A stretch of 64,000 nt of DNA, taken from positions 161,860 through 225,859 of the forward strand of contig MEGH01000023.1 in the NCBI GenBank assembly GCA_001725415.1, given 5' to 3'. The translations under genes and the position numbers were made by a program. This DNA comes from Pseudonocardia sp. SCN 73-27 (GTDB lineage Bacteria; Actinomycetota; Actinomycetes; Mycobacteriales; Pseudonocardiaceae). The notes under the pieces were generated by a model, which did not search any database, was not told where the DNA came from, and was given only the letters and a program-made list of their open reading frames with translations. Below, one piece after another: positions 39,945 through 49,122 of this stretch; the stretch's first letter is position 1; every line of letters begins with the position of its first letter.

Positions 39945-41479
39945 GGCGCACCTCCGTCGCCGAGGACTGCGGTGCGGTAGGGGGTGCGGTCGACGAGGTC
40001 GTCTCCGGCGCGGGAGGTGATGCCGGAGAGCGGCCCGGCGGCGACGGCGATGGCGATGCTGACGACGACGAGCGCGGCGGAGGCGACGACCATGGGCCGC
40101 GAGGTGCGGGCGGTGCCGACGACGAGGTCGTCGTGCGGGTCGGGGTCGGGCAGGGGTTCCTTGGGTTCGCCCCAGAACACACGCACCCAGACACGCATGA
40201 CCGCGTAGAGGGTGAGCAGGCTGGCGAGGATGACGACGCCGGCGACGATCGCGGTGGCGGGGCCGTCGTCGGCACCGGCCTGCAGCAGCGCGAGCTTGGC
40301 GACGAACCCGGACGTCGGTGGGACGCCGGCGAGGGTGAGGGCGGGGATCGCGAAGAGCACCGCGAGCAGCGGGGCGCGTTTGGCGAGGCCGCCCATGGCA
40401 TCGATGGAGACGGTGCCGGTGCGGCGCGTGATGAGGCCGGAGACGAGGAACAGCGTGGCCTGCACCGTGATGTGGTGGACGACGTAGAGCGCCGTGCCGG
40501 CGACCCCCTGCGCGTCGGACACGGCGAGGCCGAAGATCATGAACCCGATGTGGCTGACCAGCAGGAACGACAACAGTCGGTTGAGGTCGTTCTGCGCGAG
40601 CGCGCCGAGCACTCCGACGATCATGGTGACGGCGGCGAGCACGAGCAGCAGCGTCGACGGATGGTCCTCGGGGAAGATCAGGGTGCGGGTGCGCAGCAGC
40701 GCGTAGATGCCGACCTTGGTGAGCAGCCCCGCGAACAGCGCGGTGACGGGCGCGGGGGCGTTGGGGTAGCTGTCGGGCAGCCAGAAGTGCAGCGGCACGA
40801 TGGCCGCCTTGATCCCGAAGGTGACGACGACGAGCAGCGCGAGCACGGTCTGCAGCCCGGTGGGCAGTTCGGCGACGCGGGTGGCGACGTCGGCGAGGTT
40901 GACTGTGCCGGTGGCGGCGTAGACGAGCGCGACCGTCGTCAGGAACAGCAGTGACGACGCGAGGCTGATGATCACGTACGTCATGCCGGAGCGGATTCTG
41001 GTGGCGTCGGTGCGCCGGGTGATCAGCACGTAGGAGGCGGCGAGCATGATCTCGAACGCCACGAAGAGGCTGAACAGGTCGCCGGTGAGGTAGGCCAGCG
41101 AGACGCCGGCCGAGAGCACGAGGAAGATCGGGTGGAACGTGGTGGACGCGGTGCGCCGGCCGTAGTCCACGATCCGCTGGTCGATGGCGTAGACGAGCAC
41201 CGCGAGGGTGACGATCGTCGAGATCAGCAGCAGCAGTGCGGAGATGCGGTCGGCGACGAGCACGATGCCGACCGGTGCCGGCCAGCCGCCGATCTCGGCG
41301 ACGACGGGCCCGTCACGGTCGGCCATGACGAGCAGGACCGCGGCGACGGCGGCGACGGCGGCGAGGACGGTGACGCCGATGATGCGCTGCGTGGCCGCGG
41401 AGCGTCCGGCGACGACGGTGGCGGCGGCGCCGAGCAGCGGCAGCAGGACCGGGAGGACCGGCAGCAGGGTCGCGTTCAC
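39941..41479 (-). CDS. mnhD: Na+/H+ antiporter subunit MrpD
   Basis: A 512-residue homologue of complex I NuoN/NuoM proton channels, with about fourteen helices. Conserved segments include VLVYAIDQRIVD, SLFVAFEIMLAASYVLI, TFGIKAAIVPLHFWLPDSYPNAPAPVTALFAGLLTKVGIYALLR and LNRLLSFLLVSHIGFM. Helix lysines and the glutamate of AFEIML fit a proton path. The GTG start (VNATLLPVLPVLLPLLG) has GGGGGAG upstream and overlaps mrpC by 4 nt. Confidence 0.95.
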   Translation of the reverse strand: MNATLLPVLPVLLPLLGAAATVVAGRSAATQRIIGVTVLAAVAAVAAVLLVMADRDGPVVAEIGGWPAPVGIVLVADRISALLLLISTIVTLAVLVYAIDQRIVDYGRRTASTTFHPIFLVLSAGVSLAYLTGDLFSLFVAFEIMLAASYVLITRRTDATRIRSGMTYVIISLASSLLFLTTVALVYAATGTVNLADVATRVAELPTGLQTVLALLVVVTFGIKAAIVPLHFWLPDSYPNAPAPVTALFAGLLTKVGIYALLRTRTLIFPEDHPSTLLLVLAAVTMIVGVLGALAQNDLNRLLSFLLVSHIGFMIFGLAVSDAQGVAGTALYVVHHITVQATLFLVSGLITRRTGTVSIDAMGGLAKRAPLLAVLFAIPALTLAGVPPTSGFVAKLALLQAGADDGPATAIVAGVVILASLLTLYAVMRVWVRVFWGEPKEPLPDPDPHDDLVVGTARTSRPMVVASAALVVVSIAIAVAAGPLSGITSRAGDDLVDRTPYRTAVLGDGGAP

Positions 41480-41949
41480 CGGTTCTCCCCCACGGATGCG
41501 ACCGGGTCGTCGGACGCCGCGGCCGAGCCCGGGTCGACCTCTGTCTCCTCGCCGTGGTCGGAGACCTCCTCGCCCATCGACGCCTTGACGGTGCGGCGCC
41601 GGGCGATGCGGCGGTCCTCGAGGTCGTCCTGGACCTCGTCGTGGCCGACGAGCACCCATGAGCGGTAGCCGAGCGCGAGCAGGTATGTCGTCATGGCGAA
41701 GGTGATGACGACGGCGGTGAGCGCCAGCGCCTGCGGCAGCGGGTCGGCCATGCCCTCGGTGCCGGTGCCGTCGAGGATCGGGGGCCGTGCGGGCGGGCCG
41801 CCGGCGAGCTGGAGCAGCAGGTTGGCGCCGTGGCCGAGGACGACGACGCCGAGCAGCACGCGCATCAGGGAGCGCTGCAGGAGCAGGTAGAACCCGACGG
41901 AGTAGAGGACGGCGACGACGGCGGCCATCGCGAGGCTGATCGTGGTCAC
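41476..41949 (-). CDS. mnhC: Na+/H+ antiporter subunit MrpC
   Basis: A 157-residue NuoK-like subunit with three helices (SLAMAAVVAVLYSVGFYLLLQRSLMRVLLGVVVLGHGANLLL, then ALALTAVVITFAMTTYLLALGYR). The C-terminus is about 40 residues longer than usual and highly charged (DDLEDRRIARRRTVKASMGEEVSDHGEETEVDPG). The GTG start overlaps mrpB by 4 nt. Confidence 0.93.
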   Translation of the reverse strand: MTTISLAMAAVVAVLYSVGFYLLLQRSLMRVLLGVVVLGHGANLLLQLAGGPPARPPILDGTGTEGMADPLPQALALTAVVITFAMTTYLLALGYRSWVLVGHDEVQDDLEDRRIARRRTVKASMGEEVSDHGEETEVDPGSAAASDDPVASVGENR

Positions 41950-42512
41950 GCGGCCTCCCCGGCGTTGGCCGCGGCGGCTTCGCGGGCGTCGCGTTCGATG
42001 CCGCTGCCGAGCGAACGCAGCAGGTCGAGGACGACGCCGACGATCAGCAGGTAGACGCCGACGTCGAGGGCGAGGCTGGTCACGATCTCGATGTGGCCCA
42101 GCAGCGGGACGTCGAAGGCGAACTTGGCCGACGACAGGACGGGCGCGCCGAACGCGGCGGGCACGAGCGCGGTGACGACGGCGATGCCCAGCCCGAGGCC
42201 GACGAGCACGGGCGGGCGGACCTTGACGCGGGCGCCGATCTCGGGGCCCTCGCTGCGGCCGCCCGCGATGTGGCGCAGCACGAACGCGAGCCCGGCGACG
42301 AGCCCGCCGGAGAACCCGCCGCCGGGGCCGTAGTGGCCGACGAGCAGCAGGTAGAGGGAGAAGACGAGGACCGTCGGGAACAGGATCCGGGCGGCGAGCT
42401 CGAGCAGGAGCGTGCGCTCGGTGCCGATGGGGCACTCCCCCGACAGCATCCAGTCCTCTGCGGGCGCGTCCCAGCGGTCCCACGGGACGCGCGCCTCGGG
42501 TGTGGCCGTCAT
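41946..42512 (-). CDS. mnhB: Na+/H+ antiporter subunit MrpB
   Basis: A 188-residue MnhB-family membrane protein. After a soluble N-terminus come the typical RTLLLELAARILFPTVLVFSLYLLLVGHYGPGGGFSGGLVAGLAFVLRHIAGG and the helix FDVPLLGHIEIVTSLALDVGVYLLIVGVVLDLLRSLG. It overlaps mrpA and mrpC by 4 nt each. Confidence 0.93.
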   Translation of the reverse strand: MTATPEARVPWDRWDAPAEDWMLSGECPIGTERTLLLELAARILFPTVLVFSLYLLLVGHYGPGGGFSGGLVAGLAFVLRHIAGGRSEGPEIGARVKVRPPVLVGLGLGIAVVTALVPAAFGAPVLSSAKFAFDVPLLGHIEIVTSLALDVGVYLLIVGVVLDLLRSLGSGIERDAREAAAANAGEAA

Positions 42513-44896
42513 CCGAGGACCTCCTTCTCGTGTTCGGGCGTGCCGGACCCGCTGCGGGTGACGCGGCCCTTGCGCCGCCGGTCGTAGCGGGTGGCCAGCA
42601 CGAGGCTGGCGGTGCCCGCGGCGGCGACGAGCAGCACGGTGATCTCGCCGACGGTGTCGAGCGCCCGGAAGTCGACGAGGATCGCGCTGATGACGTTGGT
42701 CGCGCCGGCCTCGGGGGCGAGGCGGACGAACTCGTCGCTGGCGGTGGCGGGCGCGGTGCGCGCACCGGACAGGACGAGCCCGAACAGGGCGACGGTGATC
42801 CCGGCGACGGACGCGAGGACGCCCTTGCGGACCTGCACGCTGCGGCGCGGCCGGCGGCGTTCGGTGAAGTGTGCGGGCAGCCGGCGCAGGACGAACACGA
42901 ACGCGACGACGGCGAGCGTCTCCACCAGGAACTGGGCGAGCGCGAGGTCGGGGGCACCGTCGACGATGAACAGCCCGCCGATGCCGTAGCCGACGGCGCC
43001 GACGAGCAGCACGGCGGTGAACCGGCGGTGCGCGCGGACCAGCGCGAGGGCCGCGGCGACGACGACGATGCCCAGCGGGATCTGCATCCACTGGTGGACG
43101 ACGGGGGCGTCGGAGGGCCAGGCCCAGCCCATGACGAGCCCGACCCCGGGCAGCGCGAGCACCATGAGCAGCACGGCGGCCAGGTAGAACGGCAGCGAAC
43201 CGGCCTGCAGCCGGCCGGTGACCAGCACGGCGACGCGTTCGAGGCCGGAGACGACGAGCTCGTAGCCGCGTTGCGCGGTGACGGGATGGTGCAGGGCCCG
43301 GGTGAGCGCCTCGACGCGGCGGCGGCCCGCGTGCAGCAGCAGACCGCCGAGGAGCGCGACGCCGGACAGGGCGAGTGCGAGGTTCCAGCCGTGCCAGAGC
43401 GCGAGGTGGTAGCCGGCCTCCTCGGCGTCGCGGGAGGGCAGACCGTCGCCGTAGGCCTCGATCAGCGGCGCGACGAGCGGCGCGATCAGCCCGAGCACGA
43501 GCCCGGCGAGGGAGGTGATCCACAGCGGCACGGTGAGACCCGGTGAGGCCCTCCTGGGGACGGACAGCTCGATGCCCGGTTTGGTCGCGAACGCGCCCCA
43601 CAGGAACCGGGCGCTGTAGGCGACGGTGAAGATCGACCCGACGACCAGCCCGGCCAGCACGATCCAGCCGCGGGCGCCGTCCTCCAGCAGGAACGCCTCG
43701 AACGCCGCCTCCTTGGCGACGAACCCGAGCAGCGGCGGGATGCCCGCCATCGACGCGGCGGCCAGCACGGACGCTGCGGCCAGCCCCGGCATGGCGCGGC
43801 CCAGCCCGGACAGCGAGCCGCACTCGCGGGTGCCGGTGACCTTGTCGACGGTGCCGACGACGAGGAACAGCGTCGCCTTGAACAGGCCGTGCGCCAGCAG
43901 CAACGCCGCCCCGGCGACGGCCGCGAGCCGCCCGCCCACGGCGAACAACACCATCAGGAAGCCCAGCTGGCTGACGGTGCCGAAGGCCAGCAGCCGTTTG
44001 AGGTCGGTCGCGCCGAGGGCGCGCCAGCCACCGATCAGCATCGTCGCCAAACCGAGGACGACCAGCGGCAGCCACCACTCGGCGCACGCCGCGAACGCCG
44101 GCGACAGCCGCGCGACGAGGAACACCCCGGCCTTCACCATCGACGCCGCGTGCAGATAGCCGCTGACCGGTGTCGGCGCGGCCATCGCCGCGGGCAGCCA
44201 CGGGTGGAACGGCGCCTGCGCGGACTTGGTGAGCGCGCCGAGCAGGATCAGCACGATGCCCGCGGTGACGGCCCCACCCGTCGGCGGCGCGGCGACGATC
44301 TCGGCGATCCGGTAGGTCCCGGCCGACTCCCCGACGAGCACGAACCCGAGCAGCATCGACAGCCCGCCGAACACCGTGACCAGCAGCGCCTGCACGGCGG
44401 CGCGCCGGTTGGCCCGGTGCAGGCCGCTCTGCCCGACCAGCAGGAACGACGCGATCGACGTCAGCTCCCAGAACACGTACAGCGTCAGCAGGTCGTCGGC
44501 GACGACGAGGCCCAGCATCGCGCCGGCGAAGAACACCAGGAGTGCCGAGGTGCGGCTCGCGTCCGCGCTGCGGCGGCCGAAGTAGAACGCGCTGTAGACC
44601 AGGATGACCGCGCCCAGCCCGGAGACCAGCACGATCATGACCAGGGCGAGCGCGTCGAGGCGCACGTCGAGGTACAGGTGCAGCGCGGGCGCCCACGCGA
44701 CCGACTGCGTCACCGCCCGGCCGCCGAGCACCTGCGGTGTCATGGCCAGCGCCCACGCGAGCGTGACGGCCGGCGGGACGGCCGCGAGGCCGAATGCGGC
44801 GCGCGTGCTGCGGGCGGCAACGGCGGGCAGGGCGCAGGCGAGCGCGAGGTGCGCGACGACGAGCGCGAGCAGCAAGGCACCTCCTTGCGGCGTCAC
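42509..44896 (-). CDS. mnhA: Na+/H+ antiporter subunit MrpA
   Basis: The largest Mrp subunit, 795 residues, homologous to NuoL. The NuoL-like part holds LLTLYVFWELTSIASFLLVG, LTKSAQAPFHPWLPAAMAAPTPVSGYLHAASMVKAGVFLVARL and DLKRLLAFGTVSQLGFLM. The C-terminal third carries MbhD/MbhE-like helices (VVAFVFVLRRLP ... RALDTVGEITVLLVAAAGTASLV). The annotated start is GTG 44896; a TTG at 44875 preceded by AAGGAGG is a serious alternative, 7 residues shorter. It heads the operon mrpABCDEFG-gamma CA-ung. Confidence 0.93.
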   Translation of the reverse strand: MTPQGGALLLALVVAHLALACALPAVAARSTRAAFGLAAVPPAVTLAWALAMTPQVLGGRAVTQSVAWAPALHLYLDVRLDALALVMIVLVSGLGAVILVYSAFYFGRRSADASRTSALLVFFAGAMLGLVVADDLLTLYVFWELTSIASFLLVGQSGLHRANRRAAVQALLVTVFGGLSMLLGFVLVGESAGTYRIAEIVAAPPTGGAVTAGIVLILLGALTKSAQAPFHPWLPAAMAAPTPVSGYLHAASMVKAGVFLVARLSPAFAACAEWWLPLVVLGLATMLIGGWRALGATDLKRLLAFGTVSQLGFLMVLFAVGGRLAAVAGAALLLAHGLFKATLFLVVGTVDKVTGTRECGSLSGLGRAMPGLAAASVLAAASMAGIPPLLGFVAKEAAFEAFLLEDGARGWIVLAGLVVGSIFTVAYSARFLWGAFATKPGIELSVPRRASPGLTVPLWITSLAGLVLGLIAPLVAPLIEAYGDGLPSRDAEEAGYHLALWHGWNLALALSGVALLGGLLLHAGRRRVEALTRALHHPVTAQRGYELVVSGLERVAVLVTGRLQAGSLPFYLAAVLLMVLALPGVGLVMGWAWPSDAPVVHQWMQIPLGIVVVAAALALVRAHRRFTAVLLVGAVGYGIGGLFIVDGAPDLALAQFLVETLAVVAFVFVLRRLPAHFTERRRPRRSVQVRKGVLASVAGITVALFGLVLSGARTAPATASDEFVRLAPEAGATNVISAILVDFRALDTVGEITVLLVAAAGTASLVLATRYDRRRKGRVTRSGSGTPEHEKEVLG

Positions 44897-45164
44897 GACA
44901 CGCGGGCAGGACCGCCTCCCGCCGCGGGGGCGGGCGGCACCGTGCGTTCACGCGGACTGCTCGGACGGACGATCCGCGAGGGGGCGCGGGCCGTCCGGCC
45001 GGCCCGGCTGTCGGGTCACCGTCGGGTCGGCTTTACGGATGGACTGCCGGATCCCGACGGGGACCTTCGCGTCGGACCGGCTCACCCCACCCTACCTGCC
45101 ACGACGACGCGGGGGTCGTAGCGCCGCACCCGCGACGCCGCGACCCCCGCGGTGAACGTGCTCG

Positions 45165-47357
45165 TCAGCGACCCTGCGCGGCCGCCCTCTTGGCCGTGCG
45201 GCGCCACTTGGTGAGGACCGGCTCGGTGTAGCCGTTCGGCTCCTCACGTCCGGTGAACACCAGCTCCAGCGCGGCCTGGAACGACTCGCTGCCGTCGAGG
45301 TCGCCGCTCATCGGCTGGTAGCCGGGCTCGCCGGCGTTCTGCTCGTCGACGAACGCGGCCAGGCGGGCGAAGGTCTCGCGGACCGTGGCCTCGTCGACGA
45401 TGCCGTGGGCGAGCCAGTTGGCGATCAGCTGACAGGAGATCCGCAGGGTGGCACGGTCCTCCATGAGGCCGATGCCCTCGAGGTCGGGCACGGTCGAGCA
45501 GCCGACGCCGAGCCCGACCCAGCGCACCACGTAGCCGAGGATCGACTGGGCGTTGGTCTCCAGCTCGTGCGTGACCGTCTCGGCCGACGGCCGCTCGTCG
45601 CCCAGCAGCGGCGGGGCGAGCAGCAGCGACCGGTCGGTCAGCGGGCGCGAGGCGAGCTCGGCCTGCCGGGCGTCGACGTCGACACGCAGGTAGTGCAGCG
45701 CGTGCAGGGTCGCGGCGGTCGGCGAGGGTACCCAGGCGCAGTCGGCACCCGCACGGGGGTGCTCGATCTTGGCGTCGACCATCTCGCGCATGGCAGCGGG
45801 CTTGGCCCACATGCCCTTGCCGATCTGGGCGGTGCCGCCGAAGCCGGCGCGCAGCGCGACGTCGACGTTGCGGTCCTCGTAGGCCCCGAACCAGGTCTGC
45901 GACCGCATGTCGCCCTTGGGCACCACGGCGCCGCCGGCGAAGCAGGTGTGGATCTCGTCGCCGGTGCGGTCGAGGAAGCCGGTGTTGACGAAGATGATGC
46001 GGTCGGCCGCCGCGGCGACGCACGCCGACAGGTTGACCGAGGTGCGCTTCTCCTCGTCCATCACACCGATCTTGACGGTGCGCGCCGGTAGGCCGAGTGC
46101 CTCCTCGACGGCGGCGAGCATCTCGACGGTCAGCGCGACCTCGTCGGGCCCGTGCTGTTTGGGCTTGACGACGTAGACGCTGCCGGTGCGCGTGTTGCGG
46201 TGCGGGCCCAGGCCGCGCAGGTCGTGCAGCGCAGCGGTGACAGCGACGAACAGGTCGAGCAGCCCCTCACCGACGGGCTCGCCGTCGGCGGTGCGGACGG
46301 CGTCGGTGTCCATGTGGTGGCCGACGACGCGCACCAGCAGCGTCGAGCGCCCGGGCAGCGTCACCGAGGACCCGTCGGGGGCGGTGTGCTCGCGGTCGGG
46401 CTCGGCGCGCCGGGTGACCGTCTCACCGCCCTTCTCGAAGCTGGAGACGAGGTTGCCGTTCATCAGGCCGAGCCACGTGCGGTAGGCACCTGCCTTGTCC
46501 TCGCCGTCGACGGTCGAGACGGAGTCCTCGAGGTCGACGATCGTCGTGACCGCGGACTCCAGGACGACGTCGGCGAGGCCGGCGTGGTGGCCGCGGCCGA
46601 CGCGGTGCTCCCGGTCGACGGTCAGCTCGACGTGCAGTCCGTTGCGGCGCAACAGCACCGCGGTCGGGGCGGCGGCGTCGCCACGGTAGCCCGCGAACTG
46701 CGCCGGGTCGGCGAGCGCGGGGACCAGCGCGCCGTCGGCGACGGTGTAGCTCTCGACGGCGGCGTGCGCGCCGTCGGCCAGCGGGAACAGTTCGTCGAGC
46801 AGCGCGTCGGCCTCGGCGATGACCTGGGCGCCACGGGCCTCGTCGTAGCCCTTGGCCAGCTCGTGGTCCAGCGGCAGGACGTCGGTGCCGTAGAGGGCGT
46901 CGAACAGCGAGCCCCACCGGGCGTTGGCGGCGTTGAGGGCGTAGCGCGGCACCGTCGAGGGCACCACGAGCTGCGGGCCGGCGAGGGTGGCGATCTCGGC
47001 GTCGACACCGGTGACCGAGAGCGTCGGCTCGGCCTCTCCGACCAGGTAGCCGATCTCGGTGAGGAAGTCGGCGTACTCGCCGCGACCGGCCTCGTCGAGC
47101 GGGCCGGGGTGCGCGGCGTGCCAGTCGTCGACCTGGCTCTGCAGCTCGTCGCGGCGCGCCAGCAGCTCCTTCGTGCGTCTCGCGAACAGGCGGTTCAGCG
47201 CGGCGAAGGTCGCCCAGAACGTCGTGGGGTCGAGATCGTCGAGACCCGCCAGGAGCTCGTCACGAACGAAGGCTTCCAGCGCGGGATCGACCTGCAGGCC
47301 CGCCTCCTGCTCACCGGTGGACCCGCCGGTGCCTCGAACGGTCGGTGTTGCGGCCAT
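45165..47357 (-). CDS. glcB: Malate synthase G
   Basis: Condenses glyoxylate with acetyl-CoA to malate. The 730-residue length is that of the G isoform. Conserved parts: VPRYALNAANARWGSLFDALYGTDVLP, ITTIVDLEDSVSTVDGEDKAGAYRTWLGLMNG, KIGVMDEEKRTSVNLSAC, CFAGGAVVPKGDMRSQTWFGAYEDRNVDVALRAGFGGTAQIGKGMWAKPAAM and the C-terminal LELVFTGREEPNGYTEPVL. It is divergent from glcD1 across 283 bases, so glyoxylate production and use are encoded back to back. Confidence 0.96.
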   Translation of the reverse strand: MAATPTVRGTGGSTGEQEAGLQVDPALEAFVRDELLAGLDDLDPTTFWATFAALNRLFARRTKELLARRDELQSQVDDWHAAHPGPLDEAGRGEYADFLTEIGYLVGEAEPTLSVTGVDAEIATLAGPQLVVPSTVPRYALNAANARWGSLFDALYGTDVLPLDHELAKGYDEARGAQVIAEADALLDELFPLADGAHAAVESYTVADGALVPALADPAQFAGYRGDAAAPTAVLLRRNGLHVELTVDREHRVGRGHHAGLADVVLESAVTTIVDLEDSVSTVDGEDKAGAYRTWLGLMNGNLVSSFEKGGETVTRRAEPDREHTAPDGSSVTLPGRSTLLVRVVGHHMDTDAVRTADGEPVGEGLLDLFVAVTAALHDLRGLGPHRNTRTGSVYVVKPKQHGPDEVALTVEMLAAVEEALGLPARTVKIGVMDEEKRTSVNLSACVAAAADRIIFVNTGFLDRTGDEIHTCFAGGAVVPKGDMRSQTWFGAYEDRNVDVALRAGFGGTAQIGKGMWAKPAAMREMVDAKIEHPRAGADCAWVPSPTAATLHALHYLRVDVDARQAELASRPLTDRSLLLAPPLLGDERPSAETVTHELETNAQSILGYVVRWVGLGVGCSTVPDLEGIGLMEDRATLRISCQLIANWLAHGIVDEATVRETFARLAAFVDEQNAGEPGYQPMSGDLDGSESFQAALELVFTGREEPNGYTEPVLTKWRRTAKRAAAQGR

Positions 47358-47640
47358 GGGGTACCGCCCTTCTCTCGCCGCGTCTCCTCACCACAGGGTC
47401 GTGCACGGATACTGACTTCCGCAACGTGGAACTTCGTGATCTCGTCCACCTGTGACTCGGCGTACCAGGGGATGCGCCCGAGATATTTCTACTGTAGTGA
47501 ACCCGACTTCGCCGGGTGACATCCCGCCACCATGGGGATGCCCACCGACACCCCGCGGCGAACCATTCGGAGCGTTACCGTTGGCCACCCGGCGGGCCGA
47601 CGCCCGTCGCACCACGACCACGCAGCGACGCGGAGGTGCT
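47358..47640. other. Divergent glcB/glcD1 control region
   Basis: 283 bases without a gene. Candidate elements are weak: TACCGT at 47576-47581 as a plus-strand -10 about 60 nt before glcD1, an AT-richer patch around 47482-47497 containing CTACTGTAG, and a TTCC-N7-GGAA palindrome near 47416-47430. None is strong enough for a named regulator. Confidence 0.4.
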
Positions 47641-49095
47641 ATGGCACTCGACGACGCGGCCCGCGCCGCACTGGCCCGGGCCGTCGGAGCAGAGAACGTC
47701 GTCGACGACCCCGTCGGACGCCGCGCCTACGAGTGCGACGGCCTCACCGGGTTCCGGGTGATCCCCGACCTCGTCGTCCTCCCCCGCGACGCCGCCGCCG
47801 TCGCCGCCGCCGTCCGGGCCTGCGCGGCCCACCACGTGCCCTTCGTCGCCCGCGGCGCCGGCACCGGACTCTCCGGCGGCGCACTCCCCGTCGCCGACGG
47901 CATCGTCATCTCCCTGGCCCGGCTCAAGGCCGTCCTCGACGTCGACCCCGTCGACCGGCGCGCCACCGTCCAGCCCGGCGTCACCAACCTCGAGATCACC
48001 GCCGCCGCCGCACCCCACGGGCTCTACTACGCGCCCGACCCCTCCAGCCAGCAGGTCTGCACCATCGGCGGCAACGTCGCCGAGAACTCCGGCGGCGCCC
48101 ACTGCCTCAAGTACGGGTTCACCAGCAACCACGTCCTGTCGATGGAGGTCGTGCTGCCCGACGGCTCCGTCGTCACCCTCGGCGGCGACACGGCCGAACA
48201 GTCCGGCCCCGACCTGCGCGGGGTCTTCCTCGGCTCCGAGGGCACCCTCGGCATCGCCACCTCGATCACCGTGCGGCTGCTGCGCGTCCCCGAGACCGTC
48301 CGCACCCTGCTCGCCGACTTCCCGTCCGTCGAGGCAGCGAGCGACGTCGTCAGCGACGTCGTCGCCGCCGGCATCGTCCCCGCCGCCGTCGAGATGATGG
48401 ACACCCTCGCCATCGAGGCCGCCGAGGAAGCCGTCCACGCCGGCTACACCGTCGGGGTCCCCGCCGCGCTCGTCGTCGAGCTCGACGGGCCCGTCGAGGA
48501 GTGCGACGTCCAGTTCGCTCAGGTCAAGGAGATCTGCGAGCGGCACGGCTGCACCCGCCTGCACATCGCCGGGTCCGTCGACGAGCGCGCCGCGATCTGG
48601 CGTGGCCGCAAGGCCGCCTTCGCCGCCGTCGGCCGCATCTCGCCCGACTACTTCGTCCAGGACGGCGTCGTCCCCCGCACCCGCCTCGCCGAGACCCTCG
48701 CCCGCATCGCCACCATGGGCGCCGACGCCGGGCTGCGCGTCGCCAACGTCTTCCACGCCGGCGACGGCAACCTCCACCCCCTCGTCCTCTACAGCGCCGC
48801 CGCCGACGAGACCGAACGCGCCGAGAAGCTCTCGTCCGCCATCGCGGAGCTGTGCGTCGAGATGGGCGGGGCGCTCTCGGGCGAACACGGCATCGGTACC
48901 GACAAGGCCTGTTCCATGCCGAAGATGTTCGGCGAGGTCGATCTCGCAACCATGGACCGCGTCCGCGGCGCCTTCGACCCCGACGGCATCTGCAACCCCG
49001 GCAAGGTCCTGCCCACCCCACGGCTCTGCGGCGAGCGTCCCGGCAGGTACCGGCCCCACCCGCTGGAGGAGTCCGGCCTGATCGAGCGGCTCTGA
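47641..49095 (+). CDS. glcD: Glycolate oxidase FAD subunit GlcD, copy 1
   Basis: FAD-binding subunit of the membrane-linked glycolate oxidase. The 484-residue VAO-type flavoprotein has the FAD pyrophosphate loop RGAGTGLSGG (71-80), PDPSSQQVCTIGGNVAENSGGAHCLKYG and the C-terminal NVFHAGDGNLHPLVLYS, GEHGIGTDKACSM and CNPGKVLPTPRLCGE. GGAGG lies just upstream of the ATG. It is the first gene of glcDEF operon 1. Codons end almost uniformly in C, more strongly than in the second copy at 53179. Confidence 0.95.
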   Translation: MALDDAARAALARAVGAENVVDDPVGRRAYECDGLTGFRVIPDLVVLPRDAAAVAAAVRACAAHHVPFVARGAGTGLSGGALPVADGIVISLARLKAVLDVDPVDRRATVQPGVTNLEITAAAAPHGLYYAPDPSSQQVCTIGGNVAENSGGAHCLKYGFTSNHVLSMEVVLPDGSVVTLGGDTAEQSGPDLRGVFLGSEGTLGIATSITVRLLRVPETVRTLLADFPSVEAASDVVSDVVAAGIVPAAVEMMDTLAIEAAEEAVHAGYTVGVPAALVVELDGPVEECDVQFAQVKEICERHGCTRLHIAGSVDERAAIWRGRKAAFAAVGRISPDYFVQDGVVPRTRLAETLARIATMGADAGLRVANVFHAGDGNLHPLVLYSAAADETERAEKLSSAIAELCVEMGGALSGEHGIGTDKACSMPKMFGEVDLATMDRVRGAFDPDGICNPGKVLPTPRLCGERPGRYRPHPLEESGLIERL

Positions 49096-49122
49096 CCCCC
49101 TCCGGATCTCTTGGAGCACGAC

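Noticed and set aside
41946-44951. Long minus-strand frame that ends as MrpB
   Set aside because: Only its last 188 codons resemble a protein family. The upstream part is out of phase with mrpA.
47440-47520. GlxR/Crp-like site between glcB and glcD1
   Set aside because: TGTGA half-sites lack a properly spaced TCACA partner.
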